Assembly (NCBI GenBank): GCA_937899265.1
Contig: CALBPV010000069.1
Coordinates: 1-28,093, forward strand
DNA from: an uncultured Bacteroidales bacterium
GTDB lineage: Bacteria > Bacteroidota > Bacteroidia > Bacteroidales > UBA3663
DNA length: 28,093 nucleotides
Direction of reading: 5' to 3'
Position numbers and translations under genes: made by a program. Positions 21,922-28,093 of this stretch are shown here, one piece after another. Each line of letters opens with the position of its first letter. The stretch's first letter is position 1. The notes under the pieces were generated by a model, which did no database searches, had not been told where the DNA came from, and worked only from the letters and a program-made list of their open reading frames with translations.

Positions 21922-24375
21922 ATGAAAACAAACAACTGTTTCTGTTACTTGATGATGTGTGTCGTGACGGCCTTGTCGGCTGTTGCGACACTGAGTGCCG
22001 GGACCCCCACCAACCTGACCCGTCGAACCGACAGGGTAGCGATGGAGCAGTGGGTGGACAGTGTGATGCAGACGTTGTCCCCCGACGAACGGCTCGGACA
22101 GCTCATCATCAGCATCGTGGAACCCGTCAATACGCCGGCGGCACGACAGGCTCTGAAAAACAAACTGGACAAATACCATCTGGGCGGTATCCTTTGGCAG
22201 AAAGGAACGCTGGCCGACCAGGCCGTGATGACCAACTACGCTCGCCGTATCGCTGGCCGTCCCTTCTGGATAGCCCTCGACGGAGAATGGGGACTGGCCA
22301 TGCGTCTCAAGGATGCTCCCAAGTTCCCCAGAAACGGCGTGCTGGGCAAAATACCGCGCAGCTACCTGACTCCCTCCGGCGAACCCCTTCGCGACTCGCT
22401 GATGTATGCCTATGGACTGGAAGTGGCACGAGAGTGCCGCGAGATGAGTATCGACATCAACTTCGCCCCCGTGATGGATGTCAACTCCAATCCCAAGAAT
22501 CCCGTCATAGGCAATCGGTCCTGGGGCGACAATGTGGTCGATGTGGTCTCCTGCGGACTGAGTTATGCTGCCGGACTTGAAGACGGCGGAGTGATGGCTG
22601 TGGCCAAACATTTTCCGGGACACGGAGATACCGACTTGGATTCCCACAAGACGCTGCCGGTGGTCTCCCACGACCGCACCCGGTTGGATACCCTCGAATT
22701 GCGTCCGTTTCGCGACTTTGTGCGCGCCGGGTTCGGCGGCATGATGACAGCCCACTTGGAAGTGCCGGCGCTCGGAAGTGAAAAGGGCGAACCTTCGTCG
22801 GTGTCGCAAGCCATAGTCAAAGGTGTGCTGAGAGACAGTCTCGGCTTCGAGGGCATCGTCTTCACCGACGGTCTGGCCATGGCCGGAGCTGCAGTGAAGG
22901 ATGTGGCCGTCAAGGCGCTCTTGGCCGGCAATGACATCCTGCTCGACCCTGTGCCTCTCGATGCCCAGTGGAAGTCGCTCCTTGCCGCCAGAAAGAGCGG
23001 ATGCCTGTCCCAAAAACTCATCGACGAGAAGTGCCGGAGGGTGCTCCGCTACAAATACATGCTCATGCAGTTCAATCCGCCCCACGAGATTGAGATTCCC
23101 GGCCTCGTCGGGCGTGTCAACAGCGACGGAGCCAAAGACCTCGTCCGCACACTCACCGACTTGAGCAACGGGAAAGTGCCCGTCCTGGAAGAATACGACC
23201 CCACCGACCAGCCTGTCGCCTCGGATGTACCGGCCGTGGACAGTATTGTGGGGAAAGTCATCGCCGACCACGGAACACCGGGTTGTGAGATTCTTTTTGC
23301 CAAAGACGGGAAGATTCTCTTTCAGCAGAACTACGGACGGCTGGCCTACGGCAACAACCAGCCCAATGTGAACGATGAGACGCTCTATGACCTGGCTTCG
23401 ATGACCAAAGCATTGGCCACCACGCCTGCCATGATGCTGCTGGTCGATCGTTACGGTGTGAAGCTGGAGGACAAAGTCGCCAAATACGTTCCCGCTTTGA
23501 GAGGAACACACCTCAAGAATCTCACCCTCCGACAGCTCCTCTTCCACGAGACGGGTCTGCCGGCTTTTTACCCGTTTTACAAACAGACCCAAGGTGTGTT
23601 GAGCCTGGAGAAGGATGCCAACCACACGATGCGCATCGACGGGTCTCTGTGGGTGTCGCCGTCTTTTCGTTCCACGATGCTCACTACGATTTCCAGTCTT
23701 CAGACCCGTGTGACGCGCGAACCGCTCTATTCTGACCTTAACTTCGTGCTGCTCCGTGCCGTCATCGAGAAAGTGACCGGCCAGAGAATCGACGAGTTCG
23801 TGGAGGCAAATATCTACCGCCCTTTGGGTTGCAGCCGCTTGGGTTATCTTCCCGTGGAACACGGCTACGACCTTGCCAACATAGCACCGACCGAGAATGA
23901 CGACTATTTCCGCAAGCGGCTCTGCCACGGATGGGTCCACGACGAGACGGCCGCTGTGGCCGGTGGAGTGGAGGGCAACGCAGGCCTTTTCGGCTGTGTG
24001 ACCGATATCTACAAGGTGATTCGTATGTTGGCCGACAACGGTGTGACCGAGAGCGGCGAACAGCTCGTCAAGGCCGAGACCGTGAAGATGTTCGTAATGG
24101 CACGCTCCAAGGGCATCAAACGCAAGAGAGCTCTCGGATTCAGCGTTTCCGATGGAGAACACACCGAGAGCAGCAATGTGGCCAAAGACGCTTCGAACCG
24201 AACATGGGGACACACCGGTTTCACGGGCACTTGCTTTTGGGTCGATCCCGAGGCCGGAACGATTTACATCTTCCTCTCCAATCGCGTCTATCCCACCCGA
24301 AAGAACCGTGCCTTGCTCCGCGAAAACGTGAGGACACGTGTGATGCAGGCTCTCTATGAGAGATACGTGAAATGA
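21922..24375 (+). CDS. GH3 beta-N-acetylglucosaminidase (NagZ-like) / serine hydrolase fusion
   Basis: This 817-residue exported protein has a signal peptide with likely cleavage after ATLSAG. Residues about 45-380 are a family 3 glycoside hydrolase N-domain with the NagZ-type signature KHFPGHGDTDLDSH (229-242, His/Asp acid-base dyad) and nucleophile Asp316 in FTDGLAM. Residues about 435-815 are a beta-lactamase-like serine hydrolase with Ser493-x-x-Lys496 (SMTK), YSDLN (603-607) and GHTGFTGT near 733. The pairing suggests removal of GlcNAc from muropeptides plus peptidase or esterase action, that is, peptidoglycan turnover in the periplasm. Related Bacteroidetes fusions that I recall are near 1000 residues with a GH3 C-domain; here only about 50 residues separate the modules. 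It is coupled to the 5'-nucleotidase. Confidence 0.9.
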   Translation: MKTNNCFCYLMMCVVTALSAVATLSAGTPTNLTRRTDRVAMEQWVDSVMQTLSPDERLGQLIISIVEPVNTPAARQALKNKLDKYHLGGILWQKGTLADQAVMTNYARRIAGRPFWIALDGEWGLAMRLKDAPKFPRNGVLGKIPRSYLTPSGEPLRDSLMYAYGLEVARECREMSIDINFAPVMDVNSNPKNPVIGNRSWGDNVVDVVSCGLSYAAGLEDGGVMAVAKHFPGHGDTDLDSHKTLPVVSHDRTRLDTLELRPFRDFVRAGFGGMMTAHLEVPALGSEKGEPSSVSQAIVKGVLRDSLGFEGIVFTDGLAMAGAAVKDVAVKALLAGNDILLDPVPLDAQWKSLLAARKSGCLSQKLIDEKCRRVLRYKYMLMQFNPPHEIEIPGLVGRVNSDGAKDLVRTLTDLSNGKVPVLEEYDPTDQPVASDVPAVDSIVGKVIADHGTPGCEILFAKDGKILFQQNYGRLAYGNNQPNVNDETLYDLASMTKALATTPAMMLLVDRYGVKLEDKVAKYVPALRGTHLKNLTLRQLLFHETGLPAFYPFYKQTQGVLSLEKDANHTMRIDGSLWVSPSFRSTMLTTISSLQTRVTREPLYSDLNFVLLRAVIEKVTGQRIDEFVEANIYRPLGCSRLGYLPVEHGYDLANIAPTENDDYFRKRLCHGWVHDETAAVAGGVEGNAGLFGCVTDIYKVIRMLADNGVTESGEQLVKAETVKMFVMARSKGIKRKRALGFSVSDGEHTESSNVAKDASNRTWGHTGFTGTCFWVDPEAGTIYIFLSNRVYPTRKNRALLRENVRTRVMQALYERYVK

Positions 24376-24385
24376 AGCCCAAAAT

Positions 24386-24417
24386 AAAGTGCATATTTTT
24401 GCAAAAATCGACACTTT
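24386..24417. promoter_or_regulatory. Nested palindrome between the GH3 fusion and oadG
   Basis: A perfect 14-bp palindrome ATTTTTGCAAAAAT (24395-24408) is flanked 3 bases away on each side by AAAGTG and its complement CACTTT. It begins 11 bases after the GH3 gene stop and ends 44 bases before the oadG -33 box. No T-tract follows. It could be an operator or a weak terminator. Confidence 0.45.
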
Positions 24418-24460
24418 TACACAGAAAATATATAATCTATTTAAATTTTCGGGGCTGTTC

Positions 24461-24492
24461 TTTGGATAAATGGAAAAAAAACACTAACTTTG
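24461..24492 (+). promoter_or_regulatory. Promoter of oadG-oadA-oadB
   Basis: TTTG at 24461-24464, a 20-base spacer and TAACTTTG at 24485-24492, followed by GCAG, 50 bases before the oadG ATG. Confidence 0.88.
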
Positions 24493-24542
24493 CAGCCGGA
24501 TTCCGGTTTGGAATTATTTATAAACTCAGAATATAACAAGCT

Positions 24543-24818
24543 ATGAACGAATTTGCACAACTCAGTCCGATGTCGCAGGCGCTCACCCTCATGCTCGTAG
24601 GCATGGGCACAGTCTTTATCGTCCTGATTCTCGTCATCTACCTCAGTCAGGGGATGATAGCCATCGTCAACAAGGTGGCGCCCGAGGAAGAGGCCAAGCC
24701 CGCCAAGCTGGCTTCTCCGGTCGCTGCTGCCGTTGAGCCCGGCGTAGAAGCTGCCATCCGTCAGGCCATCTCCCAAGTGGCTCCCGGAGCAACCGTAACC
24801 AAGATAGTGAAAAAATAA
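24543..24818 (+). CDS. oadG: Sodium pump decarboxylase gamma subunit (OadG family)
   Basis: Small membrane subunit of 91 residues with one N-terminal transmembrane helix (about 13-35, LTLMLVGMGTVFIVLILVIY) and a soluble tail ending in a 20-30 residue charged/hydrophobic segment. In the Na+-translocating oxaloacetate or methylmalonyl-CoA decarboxylase complex the gamma subunit links the alpha and beta subunits and helps assembly. The assignment rests on the typical one-helix layout and on its place as the first gene before oadA and oadB. Spacing to oadA is 18 bases. Confidence 0.88.
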   Translation: MNEFAQLSPMSQALTLMLVGMGTVFIVLILVIYLSQGMIAIVNKVAPEEEAKPAKLASPVAAAVEPGVEAAIRQAISQVAPGATVTKIVKK

Positions 24819-24836
24819 AAAATACAAACAAACATT

Positions 24837-26672
24837 ATGGCAAAAGAAGTAAAGTTCAGTTTGGCCTTCCGCGACATGTGGCAGAGTGCCGGCAAATATC
24901 AGCCTCGCGTTGACCAACTCGTGAAAGTGGCACCCGCCATCATCCGATGCGGTTGCTTCGACCGTGTAGAAACCAACGGCGGCGGTTTCGAGCAGGTGAA
25001 CCTGCTCTACGGCGAGAATCCCAATGTTTCCGTCCGTCAGTGGACCAAGCCTTTCCATGAGGCCGGTATCCAGACCCACATGCTCGACCGCGCCCTCAAC
25101 GGTCTGCGTATGAGCCCCTGTCCCAAAGACCTCCGCAAGCTTTTCTACAAGGTGAAGAAAGCCCAAGGCACTGATATCACCCGTATTTTCTGCGGTCTGA
25201 ACGACAGCCGCAACATCATCCCCTCCATCCATTATGCCAAAGAGGCCGGAATGATTGCCCAGGCTGCCCTCTGCATCACCTTCTCTCCCATCCATACGGT
25301 GAAGTACTACGTCGATTTGGCCAAGGAACTCATCGACGAAGGCGCCGACGAAATCTGCCTCAAGGACATGGCCGGTATCGGCCGTCCCGAGAGCCTCGGC
25401 AAAATTGTGGCCGGCATCAAAGCCTACAAGAAGAATATCGTCATCCAGTATCACACCCACGCAGGTCCCGGTTTCTGCATGGCTTCCATCCTCGAGGTCT
25501 GCAAGAACGGCTGTGACTACGTCGATACAGCCATCTCGCCTCTCTCTTGGGGTACGGGTCATGCCGACATCATCGCTGTCATTGAGATGTTGAAGGATGC
25601 CGGCTTCAAGGTGAAGGACATCAATATGGCCGCCTACATGGAGGTGCGCACCCAGATTCAGCAGATGATGGACGATTTCCTCGGCTACTATTGCCCCGAG
25701 CTCAACCGTGTCAACAACTCCCTCCTCATCAAGCCCGGTCTCCCCGGCGGCATGATGGGTTCGCTGATGACCGACCTCGAGGAGAACCTCGAGAGCCTCA
25801 ATCGCTGGAAGAAGAAAAACAACCAGCCGGAACTCACCACCGACGAACTCCTCATCAAACTCTTCAACGAGGTGGCTTACGTGTGGCCCAAGGTCGGTTA
25901 TCCCTGCCTCGTGACTCCTTTCTCCCAGTACGTCAAGAACCTCGCCCTCATGAATGTCATGCAGATGGAGAAGGGCAAGGAACGCTGGTCCATGATTGCC
26001 GACACCATCTGGGACATGATTCTCGGCAAGGCAGGCCGGCTGCCCGGTCCCGTCGATCCCGAACTCAAAAAGATGGCCGAGGACAAGGGGCTCAAGTTCC
26101 TCGACAACGACCCGCAGGACAACTATCCCGACGATCTCGATGTCTATCGTGAGAAGATGAAGGCCAACGGCTGGGAACTCGGACAGGACGACGAGGAACT
26201 CTTCGAGTACTCGATGCATCCCTCTCAGTACGAAGCCTACAAGAGCGGTAAGGCCAAGGCCGACTTCGAGGCCGACCTCGCCAAGCGCAAGGCTGCCGCC
26301 AACTCGAAGGGTTCCGGCGAAATCAAGGCTCAAGATGTGACGGTGACTGTCAACGGACAGCAATACATCGTCTCAATTGCGCCCAACGACGGCTCTGCAC
26401 CCGCCGCTGCTCCTGCCGCTGCCGCCGCTCCTGCCGGAGCCGGCATCGATGTGCTCGCTCCCCTCGAAGGCAAGTTCTTCCTCGTCAAGAACAGCTCCGA
26501 GACGGCTGTCAAAGTCGGCGACAAGGTCACCAAGGGTCAGACCATCGGCTATATTGAGGCCATGAAGACCTACAATGCCGTCACGGCCGATCAGGACGGT
26601 ACCATTACCGCCATTCTGGCCAATGCCGGCGACAAAGTGTTTGAGGACGATCCCATCTTTAAAATAGGATAA
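24837..26672 (+). CDS. oadA: Sodium pump decarboxylase alpha subunit, carboxyltransferase plus biotin domain
   Basis: This 611-residue cytoplasmic subunit moves the carboxyl group from oxaloacetate (or methylmalonyl-CoA) to its own biotin. Residues about 5-460 form the carboxyltransferase TIM barrel with RD at 12-13, the active-site lysine in CLKDMAG (Lys176) and the metal ligands in HTHAG (His206, His208). An Ala/Pro-rich flexible linker lies near 525-545. The biotinyl domain follows, with biotin-accepting Lys577 in EAMKTYN; the usual motif is EAMKM, so the residue after the lysine is Thr. Substrate is not decided by sequence; methylmalonyl-CoA would fit propionate formation in this group. 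It lies between oadG and oadB with very short gaps. Confidence 0.93.
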   Translation: MAKEVKFSLAFRDMWQSAGKYQPRVDQLVKVAPAIIRCGCFDRVETNGGGFEQVNLLYGENPNVSVRQWTKPFHEAGIQTHMLDRALNGLRMSPCPKDLRKLFYKVKKAQGTDITRIFCGLNDSRNIIPSIHYAKEAGMIAQAALCITFSPIHTVKYYVDLAKELIDEGADEICLKDMAGIGRPESLGKIVAGIKAYKKNIVIQYHTHAGPGFCMASILEVCKNGCDYVDTAISPLSWGTGHADIIAVIEMLKDAGFKVKDINMAAYMEVRTQIQQMMDDFLGYYCPELNRVNNSLLIKPGLPGGMMGSLMTDLEENLESLNRWKKKNNQPELTTDELLIKLFNEVAYVWPKVGYPCLVTPFSQYVKNLALMNVMQMEKGKERWSMIADTIWDMILGKAGRLPGPVDPELKKMAEDKGLKFLDNDPQDNYPDDLDVYREKMKANGWELGQDDEELFEYSMHPSQYEAYKSGKAKADFEADLAKRKAAANSKGSGEIKAQDVTVTVNGQQYIVSIAPNDGSAPAAAPAAAAAPAGAGIDVLAPLEGKFFLVKNSSETAVKVGDKVTKGQTIGYIEAMKTYNAVTADQDGTITAILANAGDKVFEDDPIFKIG

Positions 26673-26675
26673 CGC

Positions 26676-27920
26676 ATGGATTTTCAGTATATATTGGAAA
26701 AACTCTACGAGATGACGGCAATCAGCAACATTGCTGCCGACCCTCTCTTTCTCGTGATGTACGCCTTGGGCTTCGTGTTGCTCTATTTGGGCATTGTGAA
26801 GCACTATGAGCCCTTGCTGCTCATTCCCATCGCTTTCGGCATCCTGCTCGCCAACTTCCCCGGCGGCGGCATGGGTGTGAATGCGGCCGACGGCATGGGC
26901 ATTGTCCACATGGACGGCAAGGAATTCGATGTCTATCACATGGGCCTGCCTGAGATAGCCCACGACATGGGTCTCATGAACATGCTCTACTATGGTCTCA
27001 TCAAGTCCGGCCTCCTGCCTCCCATCATCTTCATGGGTGTGGGTGCACTGACCGACTTCGGACCCATGCTCCGCAACCTCAAGCTCGCCATCTTCGGCGC
27101 TGCTGCCCAGCTCGGTATCTTCACCGTGATTCTGGTCGCCATCGGTTCGGGCGCTTTCACTCCCCAGGAAGCGGCTTCTCTCGGTATCATCGGCGGTGCC
27201 GACGGTCCTACGGCCATCTACACCACCATCCATCTGGCTCCCCATCTTCTGGGCCCCATCGCCATTGCGGCCTACAGCTACATGGCTCTCGTGCCCGTGA
27301 TTATTCCCCTGGTGGCCCGCCTGCTCATCACCAAGGATGAATTCCTCATCAACATGAAACAGCAGGAGAAGCTCTATCCCAACAAGCAGGAAATCAAAAA
27401 CCTCCGAGCTGCCAAGATTATCTTCCCCATCTTCGTCACCGTGCTTGTTGCCATCATCGTGCCCTCGGCCGTTTCGCTTATCGGTATGCTCATGTTCGGT
27501 AACCTCATCAAGGAAATCGGTTCCGACACAGGACGTATCGCCGATGCTGCTTCAAACGCCATCATGAACACGGCAACCATCTTCCTGGGCCTCTGCGTGG
27601 GCGCTACGATGACCGTCGAGTCGTTCCTCAACTGGCAGACCATCGGCATCGTTGTGGGCGGCTTCCTCGCTTTCGCCATCTCCATCGCCGGCGGTATCCT
27701 TTTGGTGAAGCTCTTCAACCTCTTCTCCAAGAAGAAAATCAACCCGCTCGTCGGTGCCTGCGGTCTATCCGCCGTCCCGATGGCTTCGCGTGTCGCCAAC
27801 GAACTCGCCCTCCAGAGAGATCCCAAGAACAATATCCTCAATTTCTGCATGTCGTCCAACATCTCCGGCGTCATCGGCTCGGCAGTGGCTGCAGGTGTGC
27901 TGATTTCGTTCTTGCAGTAA
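26676..27920 (+). CDS. oadB: Sodium pump decarboxylase beta subunit
   Basis: This 414-residue polytopic membrane subunit decarboxylates carboxybiotin from OadA and exports Na+. It shows the conserved GIIGGADGPT segment (170-179, with the essential-type Asp176), LTDFGPML near 125-132, a C-terminal SNISGVIGSAVAAG, and about nine hydrophobic segments. An N-terminal loop MGVNAADGMGIVHMDGKEFDVYHMG is typical of the family. The gene starts 3 bases after the oadA stop. Together oadGAB conserves the energy of a decarboxylation as a sodium gradient during fermentation. Confidence 0.95.
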   Translation: MDFQYILEKLYEMTAISNIAADPLFLVMYALGFVLLYLGIVKHYEPLLLIPIAFGILLANFPGGGMGVNAADGMGIVHMDGKEFDVYHMGLPEIAHDMGLMNMLYYGLIKSGLLPPIIFMGVGALTDFGPMLRNLKLAIFGAAAQLGIFTVILVAIGSGAFTPQEAASLGIIGGADGPTAIYTTIHLAPHLLGPIAIAAYSYMALVPVIIPLVARLLITKDEFLINMKQQEKLYPNKQEIKNLRAAKIIFPIFVTVLVAIIVPSAVSLIGMLMFGNLIKEIGSDTGRIADAASNAIMNTATIFLGLCVGATMTVESFLNWQTIGIVVGGFLAFAISIAGGILLVKLFNLFSKKKINPLVGACGLSAVPMASRVANELALQRDPKNNILNFCMSSNISGVIGSAVAAGVLISFLQ

Positions 27921-27947
27921 TCTGAACTTTACGTGAAAATCGGTTCG

Positions 27948-27985
27948 CCGGCAAAACCCCGTGTTCGAACACAGGGTTTTGTCGG
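27948..27985 (+). terminator. Hairpin after oadB
   Basis: CCGGCAAAACCC (27948-27959) pairs with GGGTTTTGTCGG (27974-27985) with one G-U pair, and the loop itself holds the palindrome GTGTTCGAACAC. The structure is large and stable and lies 28 bases after the oadB stop. No T-tract follows it, so it may stabilise the 3' end or act as an imperfect terminator. Confidence 0.55.
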
Positions 27986-28038
27986 TGAGCTTAGTTGGCT
28001 CAGTTGCAATGTGGGTTAAATCGCCCCTTACCGACCCA

Positions 28039-28093
28039 AAGTGTCAAAAGCTTGCCGCAAATTGGAACAACGAATTGACAAGTGTCAAAAGCT
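28039..28093. repeat. Direct repeat at the end of the window
   Basis: AAGTGTCAAAAGCT occurs at 28039-28052 and again at 28080-28093, a 41-base period. The second copy ends exactly at the last base. The sequence may be entering a tandem array that stopped assembly. Confidence 0.6.

Overview
The window is two unlike pieces of DNA joined end to end. Positions 1 to about 1460 are very AT-rich and look eukaryotic, most likely ciliate. They open with a telomere-like array of CCCCAAT units, followed by a short leader, a 55-nt GT-AG intron and a lysine/glutamate-rich coiled-coil gene. That gene carries a short conserved block that I associate with CCDC177-type proteins. It reads only if several in-frame TAA codons are sense codons and if three long A-runs each shift the frame by one base. 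From about 1460 to 28093 the DNA is Bacteroidales-like, Prevotella or a close relative. The support is repeated TAnnTTTG -7 boxes with TTTG/TTG about 19-20 nt upstream, starts without Shine-Dalgarno sequences, and typical families (propeller sensor protein, DUF2723 protein, OadGAB pump, rpsT/recO and rpsT-gyrB layout). A rumen or other gut sample would hold both organisms. An assembly or amplification chimera is the simplest explanation of the join.

Bacterial layout. 1456-1790 (-): a broken gene remnant. 1799-3919 (+): a periplasmic propeller sensor with no output domain, converging on a GT2 glycosyltransferase (3904-4773, -). 4774-4999: a hairpin and a 27-bp tandem repeat ending inside the stop region of murI (-). 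An array of 7-bp units separates murI from an upstream NAD-dependent epimerase (-). 7113-11901 (+): a tight run of DUF2723 membrane glycosyltransferase-like protein, polysaccharide deacetylase and queG. 11903-12469 (-): a LOG-family protein, preceded by a terminator and the tRNA-Glu(CTC) and tRNA-His(GTG) genes (-). 12900-14710 (+): yqeY, dtd and deoC. 14806-16233 (-): a sugar isomerase. 16450-19190 (-): rpsT, then gyrB, then rnpB. 19422-20150 (+): recO, divergent from rpsT. 20340-24375 (+): a 5'-nucleotidase-like lipoprotein coupled to a GH3/serine-hydrolase fusion. 24543-27920 (+): the sodium-pumping decarboxylase operon oadG-oadA-oadB. The window ends inside a direct repeat.

Functionally the bacterial part is mostly housekeeping: topology and RNA processing (gyrB, rnpB), translation and its quality control (rpsT, tRNAs, dtd, queG), repair (recO), envelope building and recycling (murI, GT2, epimerase, DUF2723, deacetylase, GH3 fusion), nucleoside salvage (deoC, 5'-nucleotidase) and fermentative energy conservation (oadGAB). 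I see no convincing new multi-gene system. The points most worth checking are the ciliate/bacterial join with its unusual telomere and genetic code signals, the repeats on both sides of murI, the promoter-poor gyrB-rnpB junction and two spaced palindromes near promoters.
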